64,000 bases of DNA from Pseudomonas sp. S06B 330 (GCF_002845275.2 NZ_CP088149.1:1670501-1734500), one strand, 5' to 3'. Numbered from the stretch's first letter, positions 17,680-30,254 are shown. Notes: generated by a model not told the origin, from the sequence alone. Numbers and translations are program-made.

Positions 17680-18633
17680 TTACCAGCGCAGTTCGCTTTG
17701 CAGGGCCAGGTCCCATGGCGGCACGGGGCTGAAGCGGCTCTTGAGGAATTCGAGCAGCAAACGACTGCGAGAGTTCGTTTCATGTTCCAGGCGCAGCGCA
17801 TAGATGCCGCTGGATTCGACGGCGGGCAGACCGTTTTCGCAGAACAGCGGCAGCAGCTCGCCACGCAGCAGGTATTCACTGATCAGCCAGGTTGGCAGGT
17901 GGGCAATGCCCAGCCCGGCCAAGGCGCCGAACAGTAGGGTTTCGGCGTTATTGGCGCTCATGCGCATACGCGTGGGGCGATACAGGCGCATCTGGCCGTC
18001 GACGGTAAAGCGCCAGGCGAAGGGCGGGGCCAAACCGTCCCAGTCCAGGCCATCGTGTGCGGGCAGTTCGGCGGGGCTTGCCGGAACGCCACGTGCGGCC
18101 AGGTACGCCGGGCTGGCGCAGGCGATACGGACCATGTAGGCCAGCGGGGTGGCCACCAGGCGAGTGTCGGCCAGGGGGCCGGCGCGCAAAACCAGATCGA
18201 CTTCTCCCAGGTGTGAGCCATGCAAATCGACGAAGCTGTCGATCAGGCGCAGTTGCACATCGAGTCCTGGATAGGCGACGAGAAAGTCGGCGATTGCCGG
18301 GGCCAGGTGGCGCCGACCGAAGGCTGCCGGGGCATCGATGCGAATCAGGCCTTCCGGGGCATTGCTCAGCGACACCGCCTCGGCGCGGGCCAGGCGCAGC
18401 TCCTCGAGGATACGCCGGGCCCGTTCGGCAAAGGCATTGCCTGCTGGTGTCGGGCGCACGGCGTGGGTGCTGCGCACAAACAGGCGGCTGCCGACGGCGC
18501 TTTCCAGAGCGTCGATGCGCCGCGCCACGGCGGACGGCGTAAGCGGATGGCGACGGGCGGTGGCGGAAAAACTGCCGGTTTCCAGTACATCCAGAAACAG
18601 GCTGAGTTGTTCGGTGAGGGCATCCGGATTCAT
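17680..18633 (-). CDS. LysR-family transcriptional regulator
   Basis: A 317-residue LysR regulator of the AaeR/CrgA-like group. The helix-turn-helix is at about 15-60 (SFSATARRHPLTPSAVARRIDALE, RLFVRSTHAVRPTPAG), followed by a substrate-binding domain with the typical LIRIDAPAAFGRRHLAPAIADFL at about 95-120. Another in-frame ATG at 18669 would add twelve residues (MAVPITQKQNPE). Neither start has a strong ribosome binding site, and the family consensus favours 18633. It is divergent from a TauE/SafE-type permease gene, which it probably controls. Confidence 0.88.
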   Translation of the reverse strand: MNPDALTEQLSLFLDVLETGSFSATARRHPLTPSAVARRIDALESAVGSRLFVRSTHAVRPTPAGNAFAERARRILEELRLARAEAVSLSNAPEGLIRIDAPAAFGRRHLAPAIADFLVAYPGLDVQLRLIDSFVDLHGSHLGEVDLVLRAGPLADTRLVATPLAYMVRIACASPAYLAARGVPASPAELPAHDGLDWDGLAPPFAWRFTVDGQMRLYRPTRMRMSANNAETLLFGALAGLGIAHLPTWLISEYLLRGELLPLFCENGLPAVESSGIYALRLEHETNSRSRLLLEFLKSRFSPVPPWDLALQSELRW

Positions 18634-18743
18634 TTCTGGGTTCTGCTTTTGCGTAATTGGCACAGCCATTGTGCGTTGCTGTGCGTTTCCCCGCTAGCGT
18701 TGGCTCGGTAGCATGCAGCGATTGGACTTTCAGAGAGATGGCA

Positions 18744-19493
18744 ATGATCGAGTGGGCAATGTACATAGCGCTGGGCGCTGCACTGGGAACAGTCGGCGGG
18801 CTGTTCGGTATCGGCGGCGGGCTGATCGCGATTCCGGCGCTCGGCGTACTGTTCGGTCTCGACCAACAACTGGCGCAGGGCACGGCCCTAGTCATGGTCG
18901 TGCCCAATGTGTTGCTGGCGTTGTGGCGCTATCACCAGCGCAACCGCATCGAGTTGCGTCATGCCTTGCCGCTGGCGGTTGCCAGCTTTGTTTTTGCCTG
19001 GCTCGGTTCGATCTGGGCAGTGGGCGTGGATGCGCAATCGATGCGCTTCGGTTTTGTCCTGTTCCTGGTTGCCCTGGCGGCCTGGAACCTGGCGCGGATG
19101 TTTATGCCCAAGGCGCAGCCGAGCAGTGAGCTGCGCCACTCCTGGCCCTGGCTTGGCGTGCTGGGTGGCGGGGCCGGGGTGCTCGGCGGCTTGTTCGGTG
19201 TCGGTGGCGCGGTGGTGGCGACGCCAGTGCTGACCAGCGTCTTCGGCACCACGCAAGTGGTGGCCCAAGGGCTGTCGCTGGCCCTGGCTGCGCCCAGCAC
19301 CGCGGTTACCTTGCTGACCTATGGCGTGCACCAGCATGTGCAATGGAGCATGGGGATCCCGCTGGCGCTGGGTGGGCTGCTGAGTATCAGCTGGGGCGTG
19401 AAACTGGCTCACGCCTTGCCGGAAAAGGTCCTGCGTTCGCTGTTCTGTGGCTTCTTGGTGCTCTGCGCGGTGATGCTGGCGTTCAAGATCTGA
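18744..19493 (+). CDS. TauE/SafE-family (TSUP) membrane permease
   Basis: A 249-residue eight-helix permease with the internal duplication of the TSUP family: GTVGGLFGIGGGLIAIPAL near residue 15 and GVLGGLFGVGGAVVATPVL near 145. Members export sulfite, sulfoacetate or related organosulfur anions, but the substrate here is unknown. ATG 18744 is preferred because AGAGAG stands six bases upstream; an ATG at 18738 is too close to it. The gene is divergent from one LysR gene and its 3' end overlaps the convergent stop of another by 11 bases. Confidence 0.88.
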   Translation: MIEWAMYIALGAALGTVGGLFGIGGGLIAIPALGVLFGLDQQLAQGTALVMVVPNVLLALWRYHQRNRIELRHALPLAVASFVFAWLGSIWAVGVDAQSMRFGFVLFLVALAAWNLARMFMPKAQPSSELRHSWPWLGVLGGGAGVLGGLFGVGGAVVATPVLTSVFGTTQVVAQGLSLALAAPSTAVTLLTYGVHQHVQWSMGIPLALGGLLSISWGVKLAHALPEKVLRSLFCGFLVLCAVMLAFKI

Positions 19494-20337
19494 AGCCTTC
19501 GATGATGTAGTCGGCCATGCAGTCGGTCATCTGCGACTGGCTGCTGTTGTTGCGCAGCAGCATGATGCTGGCGGTCGGCAACAGGGGCAGCCCCTCGGCT
19601 TCACCGATCACGCGCAAGTCGCTGGTGATCAGGCTCTGCAACTGCGCGGTGACGGCCAGGCCAGCGCTGACCACCGCCATGATCGCCGGGGTGCTGGCGC
19701 TGGTATAGGCAATGCGGTACTCCTTGTCGATCGTATCCAGAGCATTGCAGGCCCAGGTCCGGCAACAGCAGTCGGTATTGAATACCGCCAGGGGTAATGG
19801 ATTGTGCTCATGCGGGCAAAAGCCTTGGGCCTGGACCCAGACAGCAGGCTCCCGGCGCAGCAGCTGGCCGACTTCATGGCCGGGTTCACAGGTGACGATG
19901 GTCATGTCCAGGTCCTGGCGTTGCATCAGTTGACGCGAGCTTTCGCAGTGAACCTCGACCTGGATCAAGGGGTAGGCCTGGGCGAAACTGGAGAGGATGC
20001 CGGGCAGAAAGCGCATGGCGTAGTCATCTGGCGTGCCGATGCGCACCATACCGACCATGTGCGGCATGCGCAGGGTGTTGAACACTTCGCCGTGAAGTTT
20101 GAGGATGCGCCGGGCATAGCCGAGCAGCACCTGGCCCTCGGCAGTCAGGCGCACCTGGCGGCCATCACGCTCGAATAGCTGGCGTTGGATGATGTCTTCT
20201 TCCAGACGTTTCATCTGCATGCTTACCGCTGACTGGGTGCGGTTGACCACTTCACCGGCGCGGGTGAAGCCGCCGTGTTCGGCAATGGCGACGAAGGTGC
20301 GCAGGACGTCGGAGTCGATACTCTGGTACTGGGACAT
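19483..20337 (-). CDS. LysR-family transcriptional regulator (LrhA-like), divergent from DUF1127 gene
   Basis: A 284-residue LysR regulator. The helix-turn-helix is at about 10-60 (GGFTRAGEVVNRTQSAVSMQMKRLE), and an effector domain with MVRIGTPDDYAMRFLPGIL starts at about 97, features of the LrhA/HexA-like branch. It is short for LysR and has an unusual Cys-Cys-Cys run (TDCCCRTWACN) at about 187-195, which could be a redox or metal site but may be incidental. It is divergent from a small DUF1127 gene, with a perfect inverted repeat in the shared region, so it probably regulates that gene. Confidence 0.9.
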   Translation of the reverse strand: MSQYQSIDSDVLRTFVAIAEHGGFTRAGEVVNRTQSAVSMQMKRLEEDIIQRQLFERDGRQVRLTAEGQVLLGYARRILKLHGEVFNTLRMPHMVGMVRIGTPDDYAMRFLPGILSSFAQAYPLIQVEVHCESSRQLMQRQDLDMTIVTCEPGHEVGQLLRREPAVWVQAQGFCPHEHNPLPLAVFNTDCCCRTWACNALDTIDKEYRIAYTSASTPAIMAVVSAGLAVTAQLQSLITSDLRVIGEAEGLPLLPTASIMLLRNNSSQSQMTDCMADYIIEGFRS

Positions 20338-20340
20338 TGC

Positions 20341-20386
20341 ATCAATCCCCTAGATGTATGACATAAGAAACATTCGTTGGATTGAT
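20341..20386. promoter_or_regulatory. Inverted repeat between LysR and DUF1127 genes
   Basis: ATCAATCC (20341-20348) and GGATTGAT (20379-20386) are perfect inverted arms 30 bases apart, beginning three bases upstream of the LysR start codon. The position fits a LysR-type autoregulatory site, though the arm spacing is wider than the usual T-N11-A box. Confidence 0.4.
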
Positions 20387-20434
20387 CTTAGGCCCGCCCT
20401 GACACTGTCGTCATCCCACACGGAGGGTAAGACG

Positions 20435-20656
20435 ATGAAAGGTCAGGTTCTGGTTCATCCCCACGCTGCTTACAGTGGCTTCTCCCACCTTGTCCATGGC
20501 GTCGTTCAGCAACTGGCACGCTGGCACCAGTTGCACCGGCAACGGATGGAGCTGGCGCGCCTGAGTGATGCGGCACTGCACGATCTGGGCATGAGTCGCG
20601 TCGATGTGCTGCAGGAGGTGGAGCGGCCATTCTGGGATGACCCGCTGAAAAAATGA
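20435..20656 (+). CDS. Small DUF1127 (YjiS-like) protein
   Basis: A 73-residue basic protein with the DUF1127 core at about 27-62: Arg- and His-rich helix, then LARLSDAALHDLGMSRVDV, which matches the family consensus L-x-x-L-x-D-x-x-L-x-D-I-G-L-S-R. Such proteins occur in many proteobacteria. Characterised relatives bind RNA or affect phosphate and carbon metabolism, but no role can be assigned here. GGAGGG stands eight bases before the ATG at 20435, and the longer reading frame to 20354 lacks a ribosome binding site. It is divergent from an LrhA-like LysR gene. Confidence 0.85.
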   Translation: MKGQVLVHPHAAYSGFSHLVHGVVQQLARWHQLHRQRMELARLSDAALHDLGMSRVDVLQEVERPFWDDPLKK

Positions 20657-20714
20657 GTCGCGCCATTAAGGTGTCGCTACTACCTTAAGTGGGCTTGTTC
20701 AGAGGGAGTCGGGC

Positions 20715-24524
<3,810 letters not shown>

Positions 24525-26186
24525 ATGACCCAGGAAACCGGCGGCTTCGCCGCTCTCGATCTTCATCCGAGCATTGTTGCTGCAGTATTGGCTACCGGCT
24601 ACGAAGAGCCATCCGCCATTCAGCAGCAGTCGATCCCGATTATTCTCGCCGGTCACGACATGATCGGTCAGGCGCAGACAGGTACCGGTAAAACCGCTGC
24701 CTTCGCACTGCCTATCCTGAACCGTATCGACCCGAGCAAGCGCGAGCCGCAAGCCCTGATCCTGGCGCCAACCCGTGAGTTGGCGCTGCAAGTAGCCACC
24801 GCTTTTGAAACCTACGCCAAGCAGATGCCGGGCGTTACCGTGGTGGCCGTATACGGTGGTGCCCCAATGGGCCCACAACTGAAAGCCATCCGCAATGGCG
24901 CGCAAATCGTCGTTGCTACCCCGGGCCGTCTGTGCGACCACCTGCGTCGCGACGAGAAAGTCCTGGCAACCGTCAACCACCTGGTGCTCGACGAAGCCGA
25001 CGAAATGCTCAAGCTGGGCTTCATGGACGACCTCGAAGTGATCTTCAAGGCCATGCCGGAAAGCCGTCAGACTGTGCTGTTCTCGGCCACGCTGCCTGCC
25101 TCGATCCGCGCCATTGCCGAACGTCACCTGCGTGACCCGAAGCACGTCAAGATCCAGAGCAAGACCCAGACTGTAACCGCTATCGAGCAAGCCCACCTGA
25201 TGGTCCACGCCGACCAGAAGGTTTCCGCTGTCCTGCGCCTGCTGGAAGTGGAAGAGTTCGACGCGCTGATCGCCTTCGTGCGTACCAAGCAAGCCACCCT
25301 CGACCTGGCCAGTGCCCTGGAAGCCAAAGGCTACAAAGCCGCTGCGCTGAACGGTGACATTGCCCAGAACCAGCGTGAGCGCGTCATCGACTCGCTCAAG
25401 GATGGCCGTCTGGACATCGTCGTTGCTACCGACGTCGCTGCCCGTGGTCTGGACGTACCGCGCATCACTCACGTGTTCAACGTTGACATGCCGTATGACC
25501 CAGAGTCCTACGTTCACCGTATCGGCCGTACCGGTCGTGCTGGCCGTGAAGGTCGTGCACTGCTGCTGGTCACCCCGCGTGAGCGTCGCATGCTGCAGGT
25601 GATCGAGCGTGTTACCGGGCAGAAAGTTGCCGAAGTTCGTCTGCCTAACGCCCAGGCCGTTCTTGATGCGCGCATCAAGAAGCTGACCAACAGCCTGGCA
25701 CCGCTGGTTGCTGATGCTGAGTCGACCCACGGTGACCTGCTTGATCGTCTGACTGCCGACATCGGTTGCAGCCCGCGTGCCCTGGCTGCAGCCCTGCTGC
25801 GCAAGGCAACCAACGCGCAGGCCCTGACCCTGGAAGCAGTCGAGAAGGAGCAGCCGCTGGTTCCGACTTACACCCCGCGTGAGCGCACTGGCGAGCGTCC
25901 AGAGCGTGGCGAGCGTGAGCGTCGTGCACCAATGCCGCTGGGCGAAGGTCGTGCCCGTTGCCGTACCGCGCTGGGTGCGCGTGATGGTATCGCGGCCAAA
26001 AACCTGCTCGGCGCCATCCTTAACGAAGGCGGCCTGGCCCGCGAAGCAATCGGCCGCATCCAGGTGCGTGATAGCTTCAGCCTGGTCGAGCTGCCGGAAG
26101 AAGGTCTGGAGCGTCTGCTGGCCAAGCTCAAGGACACTCGTGTTGCCGGTAAGCAGCTGAAGCTGCGCCGCTACCGCGAAGACTGA
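24525..26186 (+). CDS. deaD: DEAD-box RNA helicase DeaD/CsdA
   Basis: A 553-residue ATP-dependent RNA helicase that remodels RNA in ribosome assembly and mRNA decay, especially in the cold. Motifs seen: Q-motif (GYEEPSAIQQQSIP), motif I AQTGTGKT (about 49-56), Ia PTRELALQ, II DEAD in VLDEADEMLK, III SAT, IV/V VATDVAARGLDVPRI and VI HRIGRTGRAGR. The tail has a DbpA-type RNA-binding domain (about 455-553) with a short Arg/Glu-rich stretch before it, shorter than in E. coli CsdA. The ATG at 24525 follows AGAGG; the in-frame ATG at 24474 has no usable ribosome binding site. A strong terminator follows. Confidence 0.95.
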   Translation: MTQETGGFAALDLHPSIVAAVLATGYEEPSAIQQQSIPIILAGHDMIGQAQTGTGKTAAFALPILNRIDPSKREPQALILAPTRELALQVATAFETYAKQMPGVTVVAVYGGAPMGPQLKAIRNGAQIVVATPGRLCDHLRRDEKVLATVNHLVLDEADEMLKLGFMDDLEVIFKAMPESRQTVLFSATLPASIRAIAERHLRDPKHVKIQSKTQTVTAIEQAHLMVHADQKVSAVLRLLEVEEFDALIAFVRTKQATLDLASALEAKGYKAAALNGDIAQNQRERVIDSLKDGRLDIVVATDVAARGLDVPRITHVFNVDMPYDPESYVHRIGRTGRAGREGRALLLVTPRERRMLQVIERVTGQKVAEVRLPNAQAVLDARIKKLTNSLAPLVADAESTHGDLLDRLTADIGCSPRALAAALLRKATNAQALTLEAVEKEQPLVPTYTPRERTGERPERGERERRAPMPLGEGRARCRTALGARDGIAAKNLLGAILNEGGLAREAIGRIQVRDSFSLVELPEEGLERLLAKLKDTRVAGKQLKLRRYRED

Positions 26187-26199
26187 TCCGCTAGTACTA

Positions 26200-26231
26200 A
26201 AAAATCCCCGACGCGTTCGGGGATTTTTTTT
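26200..26231 (+). terminator. Intrinsic terminator of deaD
   Basis: A perfect 12-bp stem (AAAAATCCCCGA at 26200-26211 with TCGGGGATTTTT at 26217-26228), CGCGT loop and T-run to 26231. It begins 13 bases after the deaD stop. Confidence 0.95.
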
Positions 26232-26253
26232 GCCTGTAAAAACAGATATCTCA

Positions 26254-26369
26254 CGTAGCCGCTGCCGTCAGGCTGCGATCGGCTGCGAAACAGTCGCCAT
26301 CCAGTCATCCTTATGGGCCTGAATGGCGGCCGTTTCACGCCCGATCGCAGCCTGGCGGCAGCGGCTACG
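26254..26369. repeat. REPIN-like inverted REP doublet (copy 1)
   Basis: The outer 28 bases (26254-26281) and the last 28 (26342-26369) are inverted copies with one mismatch, carrying the core GTAGCCGCTGCCG...GGCTGCGATCG. The inner part also has a weaker internal symmetry around GTTTCRC/GCGAAAC. The right half closely matches the left half of the copy at 35143 when reversed. The element spans the deaD/ygiD convergent gap and overlaps the last codons of the dioxygenase gene, supplying its stop codon (26365-26367). Confidence 0.88.
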
Positions 26370-27132
26370 AAAACCGATAGATATCCATGCCCAGCGCCCC
26401 CAAGGTGAAACCCTGGTGGGCAATAGCGAACTGTCCACCGGCGCCACGGGCAAAATATAGCGGCAACAAATGTTCATCGCTCGGATGATTGTGTGCCGCA
26501 AACGGTGCCTGCTGTCGGTAGTCATGCAGGGCAGGGGTGTCGTCGGTCGCCAGCTTGTCGATCATCCAGTCACGAAAGGCCAATGCCCAAGGCTCAATGC
26601 TTTCCGGGCCGGCATGCCAGTCCAGTTCGCCGAGGTTATGGGTGATGCTGCCAGAGCCGATCAACAAGATGTCTTCTTCGCGTAAGCCAGCCAGCGCGCG
26701 GCCTACCAGTTCCTGCAGTTGCGGGCCGAGCTGGGTCGGCAGGGAAATCTGCACCACCGGAATGTCGGCCTTGGGGTACATCAGCGACAACGGCACCCAG
26801 GTGCCATGGTCGAACGGACGCTGTGGGTCCAGGCGAGCGGGCAGGCCGGCAGCACACAGCAGTTGGCTGACCCGTTGGGCCAGGGCGGGATCGCCGGGGG
26901 CCGGGTATTGGACGGCGTACAAGGCCGCTGGAAAGCCACTGAAGTCATGCCAGGTGTCCGGTTGCGCATGGCTGGACACTAGCAGCTCACGGCTTTCCCA
27001 GTGCGCTGAGACCACCACGATGGCTTTCGGCTGCGCCAGCTCGGCGGCCAAGCGCTTCAAGGCCGGGCCGCTGGCCCCTGGTTCCAGGGCAAGCATGGGC
27101 GAACCATGCGAAATAAACAGGCTGGGCAGCAT
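26365..27132 (-). CDS. ygiD: YgiD-type extradiol dioxygenase (DODA/LigB family)
   Basis: A 255-residue class III extradiol ring-cleavage dioxygenase of the LigB fold. Metal ligands are visible: the early His in SHGSPMLAL (His9), the His in VVVSAHWES (His44), HGTWVPL (about 109) and the later HNLGELDWH and HNHPSDEHLLPL. E. coli YgiD is a zinc or iron 4,5-DOPA dioxygenase; the natural substrate in Pseudomonas is unknown. AGGAGC precedes the ATG. It is divergent from tpm with a perfect 16-base palindrome between them. The stop codon lies in a REPIN-like element, so the very C-terminus (DIYRFS) may vary between strains. Confidence 0.9.
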   Translation of the reverse strand: MLPSLFISHGSPMLALEPGASGPALKRLAAELAQPKAIVVVSAHWESRELLVSSHAQPDTWHDFSGFPAALYAVQYPAPGDPALAQRVSQLLCAAGLPARLDPQRPFDHGTWVPLSLMYPKADIPVVQISLPTQLGPQLQELVGRALAGLREEDILLIGSGSITHNLGELDWHAGPESIEPWALAFRDWMIDKLATDDTPALHDYRQQAPFAAHNHPSDEHLLPLYFARGAGGQFAIAHQGFTLGALGMDIYRFS

Positions 27133-27150
27133 AAGGGCGCTCCTGACGTT

Positions 27151-27166
27151 AAGATGAGCTCATCTT
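27151..27166. promoter_or_regulatory. Perfect 16-base palindrome between ygiD and tpm
   Basis: AAGATGAGCTCATCTT is a perfect palindrome 18 bases upstream of the ygiD start codon, in the shared ygiD/tpm divergent region. It could be an operator for a dimeric regulator. No regulator gene is adjacent, and the rest of the 103-base region is AT-rich. Confidence 0.5.
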
Positions 27167-27235
27167 CAGGCACAATATTGATCTAAATCTAATATAAGTT
27201 TTCGCAGTATTTGATCGAATTTATCGAGGTGAGAG

Positions 27236-27886
27236 ATGCAGGCGGAGTTTTGGCATTCACGCTGGGCGAGCAATCAGATCGGTTTTCATCAGCCTCAGGT
27301 CAACAGTTACCTTCAGCAGTACTGGCCGACGCTGGCGGTGTCGGCAGGAGAGCGGGTGCTGGTGCCTTTGTGCGGTAAGAGCCTGGACATGCTCTGGCTG
27401 GCCGGGCAGGGCTTGCAGGTGCTCGGTGTCGAGCTGTCAGAGCGGGCCGTGGAGGACTTCTTCAATGAGCACCAGTTGCAGCCGCAGGTGGAGCAGTGTG
27501 GCGCTTTCAAGGTCTACCGTTGTGAGGGCATCGAGATTCGTTGTGGCGATTTTTTCGCGTTGACGGCCGAGGATGTCAGCGGCTGCACCGCCTTGTATGA
27601 CCGTGCCGCAGTGATTGCCCTGCCAGCAGCCATGCGCAAACGCTATGTTGCCCATTTGCAGGCAATACTGGCGCCTGCCGCCAAGGGCTTGTTGATCACC
27701 CTGGATTACGATCAGTCGAAAATCGACGGGCCGCCCTTTGCCGTGACCGATCAGGAAGTACAGGTGCTGTTCGCCGCCTGGCATCCGCTCGCGCAAGCCG
27801 CGCACGATGTATTGGCCGAAAGTCCGAAGTTTCAGCAGGCTGGCGCCAGCCACCTGTTTGAGCGGGTCTATCGATTGCAGCGCTAA
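27236..27886 (+). CDS. tpm: Thiopurine S-methyltransferase
   Basis: A 216-residue SAM-dependent methyltransferase of the TPMT family, which in pseudomonads methylates thiopurines and confers tellurite or selenite tolerance through volatile methylated products. The N-terminal [19 protein letters not shown] is diagnostic. The SAM motif [19 protein letters not shown] is at about 39-57, and acidic motif [15 protein letters not shown] follows. The ending LFERVYRL is conserved. GAGGTGAG sits just before the ATG. It is divergent from ygiD and convergent with htpX, with a shared terminator in between. Confidence 0.96.
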   Translation: MQAEFWHSRWASNQIGFHQPQVNSYLQQYWPTLAVSAGERVLVPLCGKSLDMLWLAGQGLQVLGVELSERAVEDFFNEHQLQPQVEQCGAFKVYRCEGIEIRCGDFFALTAEDVSGCTALYDRAAVIALPAAMRKRYVAHLQAILAPAAKGLLITLDYDQSKIDGPPFAVTDQEVQVLFAAWHPLAQAAHDVLAESPKFQQAGASHLFERVYRLQR

Positions 27887-27890
27887 AACA

Positions 27891-27919
27891 AAAAGGGCGA
27901 CCCGCAGGTCGCCCTTTTT
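27891..27919. terminator. Bidirectional terminator between tpm and htpX
   Basis: AAAAGGGCGACC (27891-27902) and GGTCGCCCTTTT (27907-27918) form a perfect 12-bp stem with a CGCA loop. A on the left and T on the right let it act for both tpm (+) and htpX (-). Confidence 0.93.
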
Positions 27920-27932
27920 CATGCGGTGTTGC

Positions 27933-28820
27933 TTAGCCGCGGCGGCGCAGGGCTTCGATACGATCTTCCAGCGGTGGGTGGCTCATCAGCAAGCCAGCCA
28001 GGCCTTGCTTGAGGCCGCCGTTGATGCCGAAGGCGTTCAGGGTGTCAGGCATGTGCACTGGCACGCCCTGTTCCGAGCGCAGGCGCTGCAGGGCGCCGAT
28101 CATCGCGCCAGTACCCGCCAGGCGGGCGCCGGCTTCGTCAGCGCGGTATTCGCGTTTACGCGAGAACCACATGACGATCATGCTGGCCAGGATGCCCAGA
28201 ATCAGCTCAGCAACGATGGTTGCGATGTAGTAGGCGATGCCTTGGCCTTCTTCGTTCTTGAAAATCACCTTGTCGACAAAGTTGCCGATAATGCGGGCGA
28301 AGAACATTACGAAGGTGTTGACCACACCCTGGATCAACGCCAGGGTGACCATGTCGCCATTGGCCACGTGGCCGATCTCGTGGGCCAGGACCGCACGTAC
28401 CTCATCGGGCGAGAAGCGCTCCAGCAGGCCCTGGCTGACCGCAACCAGGGCGTCGTTGCGGTTCCAGCCGGTGGCGAAGGCGTTGGCCTCGTAGGCCGGG
28501 AAGATGCCCACTTCCGGCATCTTGATGCCGGCTTCGCGGGACAGCTCTTCAACGGTCTGCAGCAGCCACTGTTCGTGGCGAGTGCGCGGCTGGCTGATGA
28601 TCTGGGTGCCAGTGCTCATTTTCGCCATCCACTTGGAGATGAACAGCGAAATCAGCGAGCCGGCAAAGCCGAACACGGCGCAGAAAATCAGCAGCTGGTC
28701 GAGCTTGAGGTCAACCCCGTTTGCCGCCATGAACCCATTGAAGCCGAACAGGCTCAAGGTAATGCTGGCAATCAGCACAACCGCAAGGTTGGTGGCTACA
28801 AACAGTAAGATGCGCATCAT
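27933..28820 (-). CDS. htpX: Membrane zinc metalloprotease HtpX
   Basis: A 295-residue inner-membrane M48 protease that degrades misfolded membrane proteins together with FtsH. Two N-terminal transmembrane helices (about 4-25 and 39-60) and two further hydrophobic segments (about 155-180 and 195-215) flank the active site. The zinc motif HEIGH is at 147-151, and a third ligand Glu is expected in the conserved [11 protein letters not shown] near 225. [25 protein letters not shown] is the typical C-terminus. AGGAGA precedes the start by 12 bases. A sigma-70-like promoter is visible upstream. Confidence 0.97.
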   Translation of the reverse strand: MMRILLFVATNLAVVLIASITLSLFGFNGFMAANGVDLKLDQLLIFCAVFGFAGSLISLFISKWMAKMSTGTQIISQPRTRHEQWLLQTVEELSREAGIKMPEVGIFPAYEANAFATGWNRNDALVAVSQGLLERFSPDEVRAVLAHEIGHVANGDMVTLALIQGVVNTFVMFFARIIGNFVDKVIFKNEEGQGIAYYIATIVAELILGILASMIVMWFSRKREYRADEAGARLAGTGAMIGALQRLRSEQGVPVHMPDTLNAFGINGGLKQGLAGLLMSHPPLEDRIEALRRRG

Positions 28821-28865
28821 GGTTGTTACGTTCTCCTGACGGATAAAAATGTCACGTATGCGGGG

Positions 28866-28894
28866 TATATAAGGTGCGGGCTCCAGTGATTCAA
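28866..28894 (-). promoter_or_regulatory. Probable sigma-70 promoter of htpX
   Basis: On the minus strand TTGAAT (28889-28894) and TATATA (28866-28871) are separated by exactly 17 bases. The -10 is 46 bases upstream of the htpX start codon. I found no convincing heat-shock (sigma-32) or CpxR-type site. Confidence 0.55.
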
Positions 28895-28998
28895 CCGGGC
28901 GACTATTTCAAACTGTGTACTTCTCTGTATTACAGTCGAATTCCGTCATCCCGCACGGCAGAACGCCAGGACTTACAGAGGCGGTAATTAAGCGGTAG

Positions 28999-29024
28999 GA
29001 CCTGCGCCGGAGTTGGCGCAGGTC
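28999..29024 (-). terminator. Perfect hairpin after the aminotransferase gene
   Basis: GACCTGCGCC (28999-29008) and GGCGCAGGTC (29015-29024) form a perfect 10-bp stem with a GGAGTT loop, 18 bases past the aminotransferase stop. No T-run follows on the minus strand, so it may be a 3'-end stabiliser or a rho-dependent end. Confidence 0.5.
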
Positions 29025-29042
29025 TTCCCAAAAGCCTGTAGG

Positions 29043-30254
29043 TTACTGCTGATATGTCTTCAGGAAGTTTCCGATGCGGCCGATGGCTTGTTCCAGGTCA
29101 TCGACCCGAGGCAGGGTGACCACGCGGAAGTGATCTGGCCATGGCCAGTTGAAGGCGGTGCCCTGGACGATCAACAGTTTTTCCGAGAGCAGCAGGTCAA
29201 GGACGAACTTTTCGTCGTTGTGGATCGGGCAGACTTTCGGGTCAATCCGCGGGAAGGCATAAAGCGCCCCCATGGGTTTGACGCAGCTGACACCGGGAAT
29301 GTTGTTGAGCAGCTCCCAGGTGCGGTTGCGCTGCTCCAGCAGGCGGCCGGGTGGCAGAACCAGATCATTGATGCTCTGGTAGCCGCCCAAGGCGGTCTGA
29401 ATGGCGTGCTGGCTCGGAACGTTGGCGCACAGGCGCATGTTGGCCAGCATGTCGATGCCTTCGATGTAGCTCTGGGCGTGCTGCTTGGGCCCGGAGATGG
29501 CCAGCCAGCCGGAGCGGAAACCCGCCACCCGGTAAGACTTGGACAAGCCGTTGAAGGTCAGGCAGAGCAGGTCCGGGGCCAGCGATGCGGTGCTGATGTG
29601 CACCGCCTCATCGTAAAGAATCTTGTCGTAGATTTCGTCGGAGAACACCACCAGGTTGTGCTGGCGCGCCAGCTCCAGCATGCCCAAGAGCAATTCACGC
29701 GAGTACACCGCGCCGGTGGGGTTGTTCGGGTTGATGATCACCAGCGCTTTGGTGTTGGAAGTTATCTTGGCCTTGATGTCGTCAAGGTCCGGGAACCAGT
29801 CGGCCTGTTCATCGCACAGGTAGTGCACCGGGTTGCCGCCGGCCAGGCTTACCGCGGCGGTCCACAGCGGATAGTCCGGTGCCGGGATCAGGACTTCATC
29901 GCCGTTGTTGAGCAGGGCCTGCATCGACATCACGATCAGCTCGGAGACGCCGTTGCCCAGGTAGATGTCTTCGATACCGACACCTTCGACCTGCTTTTGC
30001 TGGTAATACTGCATGACCGCCTTGCGCGCGCTGAACAGGCCTTTGGAGTCACTGTAGCCCTGGGCAGTCGGCAGGTTGCGGATCACATCCTGGAGGATTT
30101 CGTCGGGCGCTTCGAAACCAAAAGGCGCCGGGTTGCCGATGTTCAGCTTGAGGATGCGATGGCCTTCCTCCTCCAGGCGTTTGGCGTGCTTGAGCACCGG
30201 GCCGCGAATGTCATAGCAGACATTGGCGAGCTTGTTCGATTTGCTGACCTGCAT
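29043..30254 (-). CDS. alaA: AlaA-type pyridoxal-phosphate aminotransferase
   Basis: A 403-residue class I aminotransferase closely resembling AlaA, the main glutamate-pyruvate transaminase. Family features: N-terminal KSNKLANVCYDIRGPVL, KLNIGNPAPFGFEAPDEI, the cofactor-binding INPNNPTGAVYS (about 171-182), DEIYDKILYD and the Schiff-base Lys in FNGLSKSYRVAGFRSGW (near residue 240). The frame is open to 30461, but conservation begins at the ATG 30254. It is divergent from msrB. Its role in alanine synthesis is inferred from similarity. Confidence 0.93.
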   Translation of the reverse strand: MQVSKSNKLANVCYDIRGPVLKHAKRLEEEGHRILKLNIGNPAPFGFEAPDEILQDVIRNLPTAQGYSDSKGLFSARKAVMQYYQQKQVEGVGIEDIYLGNGVSELIVMSMQALLNNGDEVLIPAPDYPLWTAAVSLAGGNPVHYLCDEQADWFPDLDDIKAKITSNTKALVIINPNNPTGAVYSRELLLGMLELARQHNLVVFSDEIYDKILYDEAVHISTASLAPDLLCLTFNGLSKSYRVAGFRSGWLAISGPKQHAQSYIEGIDMLANMRLCANVPSQHAIQTALGGYQSINDLVLPPGRLLEQRNRTWELLNNIPGVSCVKPMGALYAFPRIDPKVCPIHNDEKFVLDLLLSEKLLIVQGTAFNWPWPDHFRVVTLPRVDDLEQAIGRIGNFLKTYQQ

